Of a stretch of 57,928 bases of DNA, positions 48,343-57,747 are shown in pieces. The notes under the pieces were generated by a model. The model worked only from the letters and a program-made list of their open reading frames with translations. It had not been told where the DNA came from and did not search any database. A program made the translations under genes and the position numbers. This DNA comes from an uncultured Prevotella sp. (GTDB lineage: Bacteria > Bacteroidota > Bacteroidia > Bacteroidales > Bacteroidaceae), in assembly GCA_900322175.1 (NCBI GenBank), contig ONYZ01000026.1:1-57928 (forward strand). Direction: 5' to 3'. Position 1 is the first letter of the stretch. The number at the start of each line of letters is the position of its first letter.

Positions 48343-50286
48343 CTAGAAGTCTTTTGTCATCTCTGCGACGCGGGCATTTACCTCGTCGATGAACTCCTGG
48401 ATGGTCTTGACGCTCTGCTCGCCACCGCCCTGTGGACGTACGGCTACAGTGCCGTCGGCTGCTTCCTTCTCGCCTACGATTACCATGTAAGGTATGCGCT
48501 TCAGCTCGTTGTCGCGAATCTTGCGGCCAAGCTTCTCGTTACGCATATCGACGGTAGCACGAACACCACCCATATCAAACTTCTTGGCTACTTCCTGTGC
48601 ATAGTCGTTGTACTTCTCCGACAGAGGCAGGATAGCTACCTGGTCGGGTGTCAGCCACAATGGGAAGTGACCGCTAGTATGCTCGATAAGTACGGCGCAG
48701 AAACGCTCCATCGATCCGAATGGTGCACGGTGGATCATCACAGGTGTCTTCTTGGTGTTGTCCTCATCGGTATACTCGAGGTTGAAACGCTTTGGCAGGT
48801 TGTAGTCAACCTGGATAGTACCGAGCTGCCAGCGACGGCCGATAGCGTCCTTAATCATGAAGTCGAGCTTAGGACCATAGAATGCAGCTTCGCCGTATTC
48901 TACCTTAGCGGGCAGCCCCTTCTCCTGACAAGCCTCAACGATAGCCTTCTCGGCCAGAGCCCAGTCCTCGTCGGTACCTACATACTTCTCGTGGTCGTTA
49001 GGATCGCGCAGAGAGATCTGTGCCTCGAAGTTGAATCCGAAGGCTGTCAGCACGATGCCGATGATATCCATTACGTTGAGGAACTCCTGCTTAACCTGGT
49101 CTGGACGACAGAACAGGTGGGCATCGTCCTGCGTGAACGAACGTACACGAGTCAGTCCGTGCAGCTCGCCACTCTGCTCGTAGCGGTAAACAGTACCGAA
49201 CTCAGCGATACGCAGAGGCAGGTCGCGGTATGAACGTGGCTTCCAAGCGAAGATTTCGCAGTGGTGAGGGCAGTTCATTGGCTTCAGCATATACTCCTCG
49301 TCCTCCTCGGGTGTATGGATGGGCTGGAATGAGTCCTTGCCGTAGTGAGCATAGTGACCAGAGGTGACGTAGAGGTTCTTAGAACCGATATGTGGAGTGA
49401 TAACCTCCTGATAGCCGAAACGCTTCTGAACCTTGCGCAGGTGGTCCTGAAGGCGCAGACGGAGCTCGGTGCCCTTTGGCAACCAGATTGGCAGACCCTT
49501 GCCTACCTTCTCTGAGAACATGAAGAGTTCCATCTCCTTACCTATCTTACGATGGTCGCGCTTCTTAGCCTCCTCCAGCATCTCGAGATACTCGTCGAGC
49601 ATCTTCTTCTTTGGGAACGAGATACCATACAGACGCTGCATCTGCTCGCGGTTGGCATCGCCACGCCAGAAGGCACCAGCAACGCTAGTGAGCTTAACAG
49701 CCTTAATCTCGCCTGTATCCACGAGGTGCGGACCACGGCAAAGGTCGGTGAAATTGCCCTGTGTATAGGTTGTGATTGAACCGTCCTCAAGGTCCTGATC
49801 GATGTGCTCGCACTTATAGGTCTGTCCCCACTCAGCAAACTGCTTCAGGGCCTCGGCCTTTGGTACCTCACGACGAACTACAGGCTCCTTCTTGCCGGCC
49901 AGTTCCTTCATCTTAGCCTCAATCTTTGGGAAATCGCTCTCCTTGATGCTCTCGCCGTCCTTGAGCAGAACATCGTAGAAGAATCCATTCTCGACAGCAG
50001 GTCCGAAACCGAACTGTATGCCAGGATACAACTCCTGCAATGCCTCGGCCAGCAAGTGGGCCGATGTGTGCCAGAAGGTATGCTTACCCTGCTCGTCGTC
50101 GAACTTGTAGAGCTCGATGGTGGCGTCCTCATTGATAGGACGGTTAAGCTCTACTGTCTCACCGTTAACTCCACAGCTTACAACACTGCGTGCGAGAGCC
50201 GGAGAGATGCTCTCTGCAATCTGGAAACCAGTTACGCCCTGCTCATACGAGCGAACAGATCCGTCTGGGAATGTAATGTTAATCAA
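48343..50286 (-). CDS. thrS: Threonyl-tRNA synthetase, TTG start
   Basis: The 647-residue enzyme has a TGS domain ([16 protein letters not shown]), the second additional editing domain with [11 protein letters not shown] and YKCEHID, and the class II catalytic core (motif 2 [32 protein letters not shown], motif 3 [11 protein letters not shown]). An in-frame TAG stands directly before the TTG at 50286, and no ATG lies where homologues start, so TTG is the likely initiator. It is followed by infC after 99 bp. A weak start codon may keep synthesis low. Confidence 0.95.
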   Translation of the reverse strand: MINITFPDGSVRSYEQGVTGFQIAESISPALARSVVSCGVNGETVELNRPINEDATIELYKFDDEQGKHTFWHTSAHLLAEALQELYPGIQFGFGPAVENGFFYDVLLKDGESIKESDFPKIEAKMKELAGKKEPVVRREVPKAEALKQFAEWGQTYKCEHIDQDLEDGSITTYTQGNFTDLCRGPHLVDTGEIKAVKLTSVAGAFWRGDANREQMQRLYGISFPKKKMLDEYLEMLEEAKKRDHRKIGKEMELFMFSEKVGKGLPIWLPKGTELRLRLQDHLRKVQKRFGYQEVITPHIGSKNLYVTSGHYAHYGKDSFQPIHTPEEDEEYMLKPMNCPHHCEIFAWKPRSYRDLPLRIAEFGTVYRYEQSGELHGLTRVRSFTQDDAHLFCRPDQVKQEFLNVMDIIGIVLTAFGFNFEAQISLRDPNDHEKYVGTDEDWALAEKAIVEACQEKGLPAKVEYGEAAFYGPKLDFMIKDAIGRRWQLGTIQVDYNLPKRFNLEYTDEDNTKKTPVMIHRAPFGSMERFCAVLIEHTSGHFPLWLTPDQVAILPLSEKYNDYAQEVAKKFDMGGVRATVDMRNEKLGRKIRDNELKRIPYMVIVGEKEAADGTVAVRPQGGGEQSVKTIQEFIDEVNARVAEMTKDF

Positions 50287-50310
50287 CTAAAGCATGTTTT
50301 TTGAAAAAAT

Positions 50311-52296
50311 TTACTTGTCGCGATACTTTTTGATGACACTATAGGCCTGATAGAGTCCCAATTCGCCTGCTTTCGACAGATCTTCGATGCCTTCGTCAAT
50401 ATGTTTGGCGAAAATCTTGACCAGTCCGCGATTGTACCACGCCTCGGCCAGAGCCTGGTTTAGGGTCAGAGCCTGAGAGTAGTCGGAGATGGCGCGATTA
50501 TAGTCGCTACGCTGGGCATAGAGATTACCTCTATTATAATATAGGTACGCGTTGTGCGGCGCCAACTTGATAGCATCCGACAGGTCGCCTAGCACATTGG
50601 CTGTCTTCAGGTCTACATTAGTTCCCTCTGAGGCATTAAACTCATTGATCTTGGCCTGGCACACAGCTCGCTGCCAGTAAGCCAACGATGATGTAGAGTC
50701 GATCTGCAAGCAGATGCTCAGGTCGTCGATAGCATTGTCGAAGTTCTGGATAGAACCGTATGCTATAGCGCGCAGCAACAGCAGCGGAGCTACCTTCTGG
50801 GTAGTCTTGGTATTGTCGATAAGCGTGCTGAGCGAGTCGATATACTCGAATGTACGCTTCATTCGGCCCTCGTCTACAGAGGGCTGTTCGCACGATAGAT
50901 ATACTGTATGCGAGCCTGATGCCTGATTGAAGGCGTCAACCGAATTCTCAAACGGAGTATCAGTCTTAATAACGTTCTGCGGCCGTACGAATGTCAACCC
51001 GTACATTGGTTGCAGACTAGCATCAGTCTTGCGGTTCTGCACTCGTCCGCGATAGTCGCTCTTATACTCGTGCTCTACCTCCTGCTCATCAGCCACAACC
51101 AACTGGTTGTACTTGTCAGGATCGATATCGCTACGCTTACGCATCTGTTTCTTCGAGAGTCGCGGCTGTTTGCCAAAACGCTTGTCCATCTGTGCTTTCA
51201 GGATTCGGAACTCATCCAGTTCGGCCTGCTTGTTATTCCCCAACCGACGATAGCACGACGCACGGTGCTGAAGTCCGAACCAGAAGTTGGGATATTCCTC
51301 GATCACCTTAGAATAATCGCGGATGGCAGCTCGCAGATTACCAGTCTGCTCCAGCAACAGCGCACGATTGAACAGAGCCATGATATTATCAGGCTCAAGC
51401 TTCAGCACAAAGTCGAAGTCCTCGATACCGCGATTGTCGTCGCCCACCTGGGCACGAAGCAGTCCACGATTGTAGTGACCAAGGAAGTTATTCGGATCCA
51501 GGTCGAGGGCAGTATCATAGTCGGCCATCGCTCCTCGCAGGTTGTTCTGATTGAATCGCGCCATGGCACGATTGATGTAATTGCCCGGATGCTTGGGCAT
51601 CAGGTGGATGCTCTTGGTAAGGAACTCCTCGCCCTCCTTCCACTTCTGGCGAGCCAGACTGATTACAGCTCGCTCAGCCCAGATGCCACCATCGTAAGGG
51701 TCGATCTCAAGACTCTTGTCGAGCGACTTTACCGCCCTGGCTGTATCCTGTTTCAGCAGATACACCTCGGCCTGCATGGCATAAGCACGGGCATATTTCG
51801 ACCATCGGGCAGACATCGTATCGATCTGAGCCAAGGCCAGATCATAGTTCTTCTCCTGTATCAGACAGAGTATACGATTGTGCCAGAGTCCCTGATTGTC
51901 AGGATTATATCGCAAAGCACGATCATAATCCTGCACAGCCTCATGATACTTTTTCTGATTGATACGGCAAAGGCCTCGAAGCTCGTAGGCGCTCACCACG
52001 TATGGATTGCGCTCGATAGCTTCGGAGCAGTCGCTTTCGGCACCACGGAAGTCGTCGAGATAAAACTTGGCGACACCACGGAAGAACCATGGTTCATAGA
52101 GCCAAGGTTTCATGCTGATGGCCTGATTAAAGTACTGGATAGACAGCACATAATCTTCATAATAAAGCGCCGAGCGCCCTATCATTACCAAACGGTCAGT
52201 ATTAAACTGAGCCAAACATTTTGAACATTGAGCATTGAACATCGAACATTGCAGTACCAACGACAGCAATATCCATCTCAACAGCTTACTATTCAT
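50311..52296 (-). CDS. Exported TPR-repeat protein
   Basis: I start this 661-residue protein at MNSKLLRWILLSLVLQ (52296). After the signal peptide come about nine consecutive TPR units (about residues 35-350; YNRGLLRAQVGDDNRGIEDFDFVLKLEP is typical, seen as NRGLLRAQVGDDNRGIEDFD), a less ordered charged region (about 360-470), and two or three further TPRs to the end (YYNRGNLYAQRSDYNRAISD). It likely scaffolds an envelope complex. The region encoding QCSMFNAQCSKC contains a heptad DNA repeat. It lies between def and thrS in the same operon. Confidence 0.8.
   Translation of the reverse strand: MNSKLLRWILLSLVLQCSMFNAQCSKCLAQFNTDRLVMIGRSALYYEDYVLSIQYFNQAISMKPWLYEPWFFRGVAKFYLDDFRGAESDCSEAIERNPYVVSAYELRGLCRINQKKYHEAVQDYDRALRYNPDNQGLWHNRILCLIQEKNYDLALAQIDTMSARWSKYARAYAMQAEVYLLKQDTARAVKSLDKSLEIDPYDGGIWAERAVISLARQKWKEGEEFLTKSIHLMPKHPGNYINRAMARFNQNNLRGAMADYDTALDLDPNNFLGHYNRGLLRAQVGDDNRGIEDFDFVLKLEPDNIMALFNRALLLEQTGNLRAAIRDYSKVIEEYPNFWFGLQHRASCYRRLGNNKQAELDEFRILKAQMDKRFGKQPRLSKKQMRKRSDIDPDKYNQLVVADEQEVEHEYKSDYRGRVQNRKTDASLQPMYGLTFVRPQNVIKTDTPFENSVDAFNQASGSHTVYLSCEQPSVDEGRMKRTFEYIDSLSTLIDNTKTTQKVAPLLLLRAIAYGSIQNFDNAIDDLSICLQIDSTSSLAYWQRAVCQAKINEFNASEGTNVDLKTANVLGDLSDAIKLAPHNAYLYYNRGNLYAQRSDYNRAISDYSQALTLNQALAEAWYNRGLVKIFAKHIDEGIEDLSKAGELGLYQAYSVIKKYRDK
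52223..52250 (-). repeat. Heptad repeat within TPR signal-peptide region
   Basis: On the minus strand AATGTTC, GATGTTC, AATGCTC, AATGTTC are four copies of a 7-bp unit, read in frame as QCSMFNAQCS. Just upstream (52300-52327) lies a second array (GGTCAAT x2, CGTCAAT, GTTCAAT) that covers the end of def. Confidence 0.8.
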
Positions 52297-52322
52297 AATG
52301 GTCAATGGTCAATCGTCAATGT

Positions 52323-52883
52323 TCAATGTCTAACGCACTTGGTCTTATAACCGCAACGGAAGCGTCCCTGAGTGAGGGCACGCAACTTGCTCTTGATGAG
52401 CTGTTTGCGGAGCTGAGAGATACGGTCGATAAACATCTTACCGTCAAGATGGTCGAACTCATGCTGCATCACGCGAGCCAGGTATCCATCTATCCACTCA
52501 TCGTGGTGCTCAAAGTTCTCATCGTCCCACTCCACATGGATACGTGTCGGACGAGTAACCTTCTCGTGGATTGCTGGCAGCGACAGACATCCCTCTTCCG
52601 ATACATCAGTCTTCGAGTCGTCATACTCCAGGATGTGAGCATTGATATACACATTGCGGAAGCCCTTATACTCAGGCAGATCCTCCGACAATACATCGAG
52701 GTCGATAACTACAAGACGGATGGGCTTGCCAATCTGTGGAGCAGCCAGTCCGATACCTTCTGATTCAGCCAGTGTTTCCCACATATCACCAATCAGGTCC
52801 TTGAGCTGAGGATAATCAGGAGTAATATCTTCGGCCACCTTGCGCAGCACGGGCTGTCCAAATATATAAATAGGTAATATCAT
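52323..52883 (-). CDS. def: Peptide deformylase
   Basis: The 186-residue enzyme shows all three deformylase motifs: [15 protein letters not shown] (metal-binding Cys) and QHEFDHLDG (the two His ligands and catalytic Glu). Length is normal. It removes the formyl group from nascent proteins. The gene is followed by the TPR gene after 26 bp and preceded by ruvX at 40 bp. Its last codons lie within the heptad array at 52300-52327. Confidence 0.96.
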   Translation of the reverse strand: MILPIYIFGQPVLRKVAEDITPDYPQLKDLIGDMWETLAESEGIGLAAPQIGKPIRLVVIDLDVLSEDLPEYKGFRNVYINAHILEYDDSKTDVSEEGCLSLPAIHEKVTRPTRIHVEWDDENFEHHDEWIDGYLARVMQHEFDHLDGKMFIDRISQLRKQLIKSKLRALTQGRFRCGYKTKCVRH

Positions 52884-52923
52884 TCTAATAGAGAATTGAG
52901 AATTGAGAATTTATAATTAAGAG

Positions 52924-53337
52924 TTATTTTCTGGAGCGCATATAGTCTTCGAGGATGATGGTGGCTGAGATTTCGTCGACCAAGCCCTTGTTCTGGCGAG
53001 CCTTCTTCTTCAGTCCGCCATCAAGCATAGCCTGATGGGCCAATACCGATGTGAAACGCTCGTCGTAAAACTGGATTGGAACATTAGGAACAGCCTTGCG
53101 CCAACGGTTAACAAACTGCTGTACGCGCGCCAGATTCTCACTGGGTTCGCCATTGGGCTGACGAGGTTCGCCAATAACTATCATCTCTACCTGCTCGCGG
53201 GCAATATATGCCTGCAAGTAGTCGAAGAGTTCGGATGTAGCAACAGTCGCCAATCCTCCAGCGATGATCTGCAAAGGATCGGTGACTGCTAATCCGGTAC
53301 GCTTCTTACCGTAATCGATAGAAAGAATCCGAGCCAA
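52924..53337 (-). CDS. ruvX: RuvX/YqgF putative pre-16S rRNA nuclease, TTG start
   Basis: The 137-residue protein begins ARILSIDYGKKRTGLAVTDP after a TTG initiator at 53337; no ATG lies nearby, and this is exactly where homologues start. The RNase-H-like fold residues include Asp in SIDYG, GEPRQPNGEPS and the C-terminal EISATIILEDYM. YqgF proteins process the 5' end of 16S rRNA. The gene begins 9 bp after the SPOR lipoprotein gene. Confidence 0.92.
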   Translation of the reverse strand: MARILSIDYGKKRTGLAVTDPLQIIAGGLATVATSELFDYLQAYIAREQVEMIVIGEPRQPNGEPSENLARVQQFVNRWRKAVPNVPIQFYDERFTSVLAHQAMLDGGLKKKARQNKGLVDEISATIILEDYMRSRK

Positions 53338-53346
53338 TGTTGCTAA

Positions 53347-53841
53347 TTAACGAGCGTTATAAAGCAACCAAGCATCGGGATATGATGCACGAATCTGATC
53401 GCGGCTTGCTACAGCCGAAGCCTTATCAGCAAAAGTAGAGGCAACAACGCGGAACATATTCTTTTCGTCATTCTTAACCACCTGGGCATCGTAGCCGGCT
53501 TCCTTCAGGCGCTGCATCAAGCCCTCGGCATTAGCACGAACACCAAACGAACCTACTACTACGCTGAACGCCTTAAGACCGCTACCGTTAACCAGCGATA
53601 CGCTCTCCTGACGTACTGATACATTATCAAGATTATCAACTACCTGAGTCTCGGTAGCTGGCTTAGCCTCTACTGGAGTTACTACTGGAGCAGTCTCGAT
53701 AGTGGGCTGAGCAGCAGGCTGAGCTGTGTCATACTGCTTTGCTTTCTCATATGCCTTCTTATAGGCGCTTTCACTTGTCTTACAACTTGTCATTGCCATT
53801 GCGAGGCAGAGGCCTGCGCACAATACAGTGTACTTCTTCAT
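53347..53841 (-). CDS. SPOR-domain lipoprotein
   Basis: The 164-residue protein has a lipobox (MAMTSC, Cys20), a Pro/Ala/Thr-rich linker (about 40-90) and a C-terminal SPOR domain (about 90-164: FSVVVGSFGVRANAEGLMQRL...FRVVASTFADKASAV). SPOR domains bind denuded peptidoglycan at the division site. It is the first gene of the long operon running through ruvX, def, the TPR gene, thrS, infC, rpmI and rplT. Only a weak promoter (TAATTTCG near 53890) is visible. Confidence 0.92.
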   Translation of the reverse strand: MKKYTVLCAGLCLAMAMTSCKTSESAYKKAYEKAKQYDTAQPAAQPTIETAPVVTPVEAKPATETQVVDNLDNVSVRQESVSLVNGSGLKAFSVVVGSFGVRANAEGLMQRLKEAGYDAQVVKNDEKNMFRVVASTFADKASAVASRDQIRASYPDAWLLYNAR

Positions 53842-53987
53842 TTTACTAATTTTTTATTCTATTTTATTACTAATTCTACATTTCGAGTGCGAAATTACTA
53901 ATTATTGTGCTAAATCAAGCCAAAATAGCACATAAAGTTTGTTAAATCGCAGAAAACACAACTTTTTTATAAAAAAATTGGCGCTTT

Positions 53988-54021
53988 TTTGCACTATAAT
54001 CGAAAACTTTACGTATATTTG
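53988..54021 (+). promoter_or_regulatory. Promoter of YtxH operon
   Basis: TTTG (53988-53991), a 22-bp spacer and TATATTTG (54014-54021), 52 bp before the ATG at 54073. Confidence 0.75.
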
Positions 54022-54072
54022 CAAACAAATGTGCTAACACATTACATTATTAATTTCTAACAAGTTAAGAGT

Positions 54073-54288
54073 ATGAAAAGTTTAGGTTACATTGGCGCTT
54101 TCCTGGGCGGTGCAATCGCCGGAGCAGCCCTCGGTATTCTTGTTGCTCCCGAAAAGGGACAGGACACTCGCGTGAAAATCACCGACGCTATTGAGGACTT
54201 CATGAAGAAGCACAACATCAAACTGAGCCGCAAGGAGGTAGTAGACCTCGTTGACGACATTCAGGACGCAGCTGCTGAGGAGGAATAA
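54073..54288 (+). CDS. YtxH-like small envelope protein
   Basis: The 71-residue protein has an N-terminal Gly/Ala-rich hydrophobic helix (YIGAFLGGAIAGAALGILVAP) directly followed by EKGQDTRVKI and a helical acidic tail, the YtxH pattern. Such proteins are often stress-induced. It is followed after 3 bp by a holin-like membrane protein and then a small soluble protein, a frequent three-gene set in Bacteroidota. Confidence 0.85.
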   Translation: MKSLGYIGAFLGGAIAGAALGILVAPEKGQDTRVKITDAIEDFMKKHNIKLSRKEVVDLVDDIQDAAAEEE

Positions 54289-54291
54289 TCC

Positions 54292-54639
54292 ATGCTGTCG
54301 AGCGATAAGAACGTTGAGAATATAGCACAACTGATAGAGGTGCTAAAACACTACCTCGGGCTACAGACAGAATATGTCAAGCTCGATATGATAGACAAGG
54401 TGGTACGCCTGGTTACGGCTGCCGCCTTGGCTATCGTGTTTATTCTGGTGATTGTGGCTGTGCTCACTTACCTGTCGTTCGCGCTGGCCTTCTGGCTGGC
54501 CACGTTCACGGGTACTGCCCTGGCCTTCTTTATCATCGCGCTGCTCTATCTGTTGCTGCTCATACTATTTTTCTTCTTCCGCAAACCGTGGATCGAGAAA
54601 CCTCTCGTGAGATTCCTAGCTAGTGTTTTACTCAGTTAA
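54292..54639 (+). CDS. Phage-holin-superfamily-6-like membrane protein
   Basis: The 115-residue protein has a charged helical start (about 1-35), two long hydrophobic helices (about 40-63 and 68-97) and a basic end (FRKPWIEKPLVRFLAS), matching the holin-like family (DUF1469 type) found with YtxH proteins. Despite its name this family is not clearly phage-related. It is the middle gene of the operon. Confidence 0.8.
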   Translation: MLSSDKNVENIAQLIEVLKHYLGLQTEYVKLDMIDKVVRLVTAAALAIVFILVIVAVLTYLSFALAFWLATFTGTALAFFIIALLYLLLLILFFFFRKPWIEKPLVRFLASVLLS

Positions 54640-54648
54640 TAGTCAACT

Positions 54649-54918
54649 ATGCAGAATAATAAAAAGACCGAGTTTTGTACACTCGACGAGATTCGCGAAC
54701 GCAAAGATGCCCTGCTAGATGAGATTCAGCGGGATAGCGACAAGGTAACAGCGCTCTGGAACAAGACGTTCCTTAAGCGCGACGAGGCCTCGAAGGGTGA
54801 CTATATAGCCAGTTTGATTAGCAATGGCTTTATGGCTGTCGATGCTTTTCTGTTAGCACGCAAGTTGATAAAGAGCTACGGATACCTGTTTGGCAAAGGC
54901 AAACGCAAGAAGAAATAA
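54649..54918 (+). CDS. Small protein of YtxH operon
   Basis: The 89-residue product starts CTLDEIRERKDALLDEI after a short polar lead, has a mildly hydrophobic centre (IASLISNGFMAVDAFLLARKLI) and ends with a strongly basic tail (KGKRKKK). No named family is recognised, but it is third in the YtxH/holin-like set, 9 bp after the previous gene. It probably sits at the membrane surface. Confidence 0.75.
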   Translation: MQNNKKTEFCTLDEIRERKDALLDEIQRDSDKVTALWNKTFLKRDEASKGDYIASLISNGFMAVDAFLLARKLIKSYGYLFGKGKRKKK

Positions 54919-54940
54919 AAAAGGGTCACCGCTGTGACCC
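54916..54940. terminator. Bidirectional hairpin terminator
   Basis: GGGTCAC (54923-54929), CGCT, GTGACCC (54934-54940). The T-run is on the minus strand (A-run at 54916-54922). On the plus strand it follows the YtxH operon with a weak T-tail. Confidence 0.7.
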
Positions 54941-54979
54941 AACCTTTGTTAACCTTAAATCTAATACTATGAAAAACAC
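54916..54979 (-). ncRNA. Candidate ~64-nt small RNA with strong promoter and terminator
   Basis: On the minus strand a perfect promoter (TTTG 55016-55013, 19 bp, TAACTTTG 54993-54986) is followed, about 40 nt after the predicted start near 54979, by a perfect 7-bp hairpin GGGTCAC-AGCG-GTGACCC (54940-54923) and six T residues. No sensible frame lies within. The hairpin also sits 4 bp after the stop of the opposite YtxH-operon gene, so it may serve as its terminator too. Confidence 0.6.
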
Positions 54980-54985
54980 ACGGTG

Positions 54986-55016
54986 CAAAGTTACGACTTT
55001 TTTCGTTTCCTGCAAA
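54986..55016 (-). promoter_or_regulatory. Promoter of candidate small RNA
   Basis: The minus-strand consensus TTTG-N19-TAACTTTG is complete. It points away from the MBL gene, toward the hairpin at 54923-54940. Confidence 0.75.
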
Positions 55017-55080
55017 ATAATCCCTAAAAAATTGACCTAGATTAACTAATTTTAAGGATAATGGCCGTGCGTTTTACAAA

Positions 55081-55842
55081 TTATAGATATATTTCCTGTC
55101 CATCGTATGCCAGTTCGATACCTTCAGGAAGTATACGATTTACCTCCTCGTGCAGACCTACGTCGTGGCATACATGGATAATCAATGTCTTCTTGGCTCC
55201 CACCCTGCGGGCAAAGGCTATTGCATCGTCCATCAACTGGTGAGAGTGGTGAGGTTTGTCGAATCTTAGTGCATTTACCACCAGCAACTCTGTACCTTCG
55301 ATATACTTTAGTTCGCCGTTGTCGATAGTTTTCATATCTGTGATATAGGTAAGCTTGCCTATCCTATATCCCAGTATGGGCAGTTTGCCGTGCATCACTT
55401 GGATAGGCATCACCTCCATATCGCCTATCTGCAATGGCTGATGGGGATGGATCTCGTGCAGACCTATCGCTGGTACACCTGGATAGCGGTTCTCTGCAAA
55501 ACAATACGGCAGCATCTCCAGCATCGACTGCTTGGCTATCGTGTCGGCATAAACGTTTATAGCCCCAAACTGGCAGTACGGACGTATATCATCCATTCCG
55601 CCCATGTGGTCGTAGTGCGAGTGGGTTATCAGTATACCGTCTATCTTGCGGAAAGGCTGTGGCAGTATCTGCTCGCGAAAGTCCGGGCCACAATCTATCA
55701 ATATGCGTGTCGATTCTGTTTCTACCAGCGCCGAACAGCGGGTACGCTTGTCTTTGGCATCTGTGCTTTGGCAAACCTTGCATTGGCAACCTATTACGGG
55801 CACGCCACACGATGTTCCAGTACCTAGAAAAGTTAGTTTCAT
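55081..55842 (-). CDS. Metallo-beta-lactamase-fold hydrolase
   Basis: I start at MKLTFLGTGTSCGVP (55842), overlapping the murB stop (ATGA), which gives 253 residues. It has the MBL motif THSHYDHMGG, upstream Cys residues (GCQCKVCQS), further ligands in MHGK and TDMK, and the C-terminal IIHVCHDVG. The Cys cluster and GTGTS start are typical of the PhnP/RNase-Z-like branch that acts on cyclic phosphodiesters, so it may be a phosphodiesterase. The exact substrate is unclear. Confidence 0.88.
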   Translation of the reverse strand: MKLTFLGTGTSCGVPVIGCQCKVCQSTDAKDKRTRCSALVETESTRILIDCGPDFREQILPQPFRKIDGILITHSHYDHMGGMDDIRPYCQFGAINVYADTIAKQSMLEMLPYCFAENRYPGVPAIGLHEIHPHQPLQIGDMEVMPIQVMHGKLPILGYRIGKLTYITDMKTIDNGELKYIEGTELLVVNALRFDKPHHSHQLMDDAIAFARRVGAKKTLIIHVCHDVGLHEEVNRILPEGIELAYDGQEIYL

Positions 55843-56888
55843 ATCACGTTTACCTCCGGATAAATGTCGATACCAAACTTCTGCTTCACGTCGGCCTGAA
55901 TCTGCTGACAAAGTGCCACAACCTCCTGACCTGTAGCACCACCACGATTCACCAGCACCAGTGCCTGCTTATCGTGTACTCCTGCCCTACCCATACTCTT
56001 GCCTTTCCAGCCACACTGGTCTATCATCCAGCCAGCAGGTATCTTCACGCTGTCGGCATCGATGTCGTAGTGAGGCATTCCTTCGTATTGGGCGGCCAGT
56101 TCGTTGTATTTGTAGCGAGGCACTATTGGGTTCATAAAGAAACTGCCCGCATTGCCCAGCACCTTTGGGTCGGGCAACTTAGCCTCGCGTATTCGGATTA
56201 TCGTATCACGAAGTTCCTGTGCCGTAGGATTGCTGATGCCCGATTTCTCCAATTCTGCACGGATATTACCATAGTCCAGTCGGGGACAGAATTCCTCAGA
56301 GAACTGATATTCCACACTCAGGATAAGATACTTATTCTTCCAATCCTTCTTGAATCGGCTCTGGCGATAGCCATACTCGCATTCAGCATTCTCGATGGTG
56401 CAGACATTACCTGTTTCTATCTCGATAGCACGGATAGAGCGTATCAAGTCCTTAGCTTCAGCACCGTATGCACCAATGTTCTGAACCGCACTTGCACCTA
56501 CGTCGCCTGGGATAAGCGACAGATTCTCGGCTCCATACAGTCCCATACTTATGCTCTGGGCCACAACGTCGTCGAACACCTCGCCGCTACCGCATATCAG
56601 ACTGTTGCCTTTTCGCTCTATACCCTTGCAGGCAGAGTGAACCACCGTGCCCTCATAGTCGCGAGTAAGCAGCAGATTGCTACCACCGCCTATTATTATA
56701 TAAGGTACGCGCGAGGCACGTAGCAGTTCGGCCACCTCCTTAGCCTCAGCCTCACAACTATACTCCACAAACTGAGCACACTTAGCATCTATGCCAAATG
56801 TGTTATGCTGTCTCAAACTATACTCTCTCTCAATTCTCACTTCTAAAATCTCAATTCGTATTACGTCGTCAGTTTCTTCAGCATCCAT
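55839..56888 (-). CDS. murB: UDP-N-acetylenolpyruvoylglucosamine reductase
   Basis: The protein (349 residues from the ATG at 56888) has the MurB core: RQHNTFGIDAKC, YIIIGGGSNLLLT (FAD binding), IPGDVGASAVQNIGAYGAE, YRQSRFKKDWKNK, NAGSFFMNPIV and AGWMIDQCGWKGKSMG. It makes UDP-MurNAc for peptidoglycan. The ATG start overlaps the previous gene by 28 bp and adds about 16 residues encoded by a heptad-like stretch; a GTG at 56840 would match homologues better. It is coupled to the MBL gene downstream. Confidence 0.95.
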   Translation of the reverse strand: MDAEETDDVIRIEILEVRIEREYSLRQHNTFGIDAKCAQFVEYSCEAEAKEVAELLRASRVPYIIIGGGSNLLLTRDYEGTVVHSACKGIERKGNSLICGSGEVFDDVVAQSISMGLYGAENLSLIPGDVGASAVQNIGAYGAEAKDLIRSIRAIEIETGNVCTIENAECEYGYRQSRFKKDWKNKYLILSVEYQFSEEFCPRLDYGNIRAELEKSGISNPTAQELRDTIIRIREAKLPDPKVLGNAGSFFMNPIVPRYKYNELAAQYEGMPHYDIDADSVKIPAGWMIDQCGWKGKSMGRAGVHDKQALVLVNRGGATGQEVVALCQQIQADVKQKFGIDIYPEVNVI

Positions 56889-57700
56889 CTGCCGCCCTCT
56901 TTCTTGAATCGCAGCTCCATCTCCAGTCCGTTGGCCACGCCTCTCAGCAGGTAGATCTTCTGATTACCCTCCTCCTGAGGCTTGCCATAGATGATGTTGT
57001 AGAGCGTCTTGTGGGGCAGTGTTGGTGCGAAAGCCTCCCATGTATCAGGTGTAATCACACCCTCCATCATATTGAAGTCATCGTCAGGATCAGGCCCCAC
57101 AAAGTCCACCGTCTCGCTGATGCTATTCACCTGGAAGGTTGTATCACTTACAAATCGCTGATAGAATGCCAGAAACGATGCGTTGGCATCACTCTTTATG
57201 GGTATCACCTTGATTTCGCGGAGCAGCCATGCGCCCTTGATACGCTGGAAGAAGTAGTTCTTCACCTGATTCTTGGTCAGCAGTATCTTCTCTACCACAG
57301 CCTCGCTCACAGCCGTATCCTTCATCAGCTGCATCTGTTTGTCGTTGTTAAACAGCAGAGTATAGTAGCCCTGACGCAAAAACAGATGCTCCATCTTCCA
57401 GTCGTCCTTCTCGATCTTGGTGATGGTGCCGTTTTCAGTCACTCGCAGGGGGAATATCACTCGTTCCTTCTGCAACTTCTTGTTGGCCAGGAAGTTAAAC
57501 AGGAAGTCGTCAAACATGGCATCAGCAGCTCTTGGCATTGGAGTCTCTGTTATCAGCAGCTCCATAGAGTCAACATCCGTGGTGTCGATAGAGTCAGCCA
57601 CACTGTCGGCTGGCACTTCTTCTGTCTGATTAGCCTTGTTGCCAGTGCACGAGAACGTAATCAGCACAAATGCGAAAAACGCTAAAAAATACCTTTTCAT
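56861..57700 (-). CDS. DUF4348-like lipoprotein
   Basis: The 279-residue protein has a lipobox (ITFSC, Cys18), an acidic Asp/Ser/Thr-rich linker (about 25-50) and a domain (about 55-279) with FDDFLFNFLANKKLQKERVIFPL, DDWKMEHLFLRQGYYTLLF and KKEGGRWMLKKL, matching the Bacteroidota family DUF4348. It is probably anchored in the outer or inner membrane. It is the first gene of the operon with murB and the MBL hydrolase. Confidence 0.8.
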   Translation of the reverse strand: MKRYFLAFFAFVLITFSCTGNKANQTEEVPADSVADSIDTTDVDSMELLITETPMPRAADAMFDDFLFNFLANKKLQKERVIFPLRVTENGTITKIEKDDWKMEHLFLRQGYYTLLFNNDKQMQLMKDTAVSEAVVEKILLTKNQVKNYFFQRIKGAWLLREIKVIPIKSDANASFLAFYQRFVSDTTFQVNSISETVDFVGPDPDDDFNMMEGVITPDTWEAFAPTLPHKTLYNIIYGKPQEEGNQKIYLLRGVANGLEMELRFKKEGGRWMLKKLTT

Positions 57701-57747
57701 CTACTTAATGTAGTACCTAATCTTTCTAATTTCTCTCAAAATTTTGG

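Noticed and set aside
54971-55045. Small frame MKNTRCKVTTFFVSCK on the plus strand
   Set aside because: It overlaps the opposite-strand promoter of the candidate small RNA, has no plus-strand promoter and looks like a by-product of the promoter sequence.
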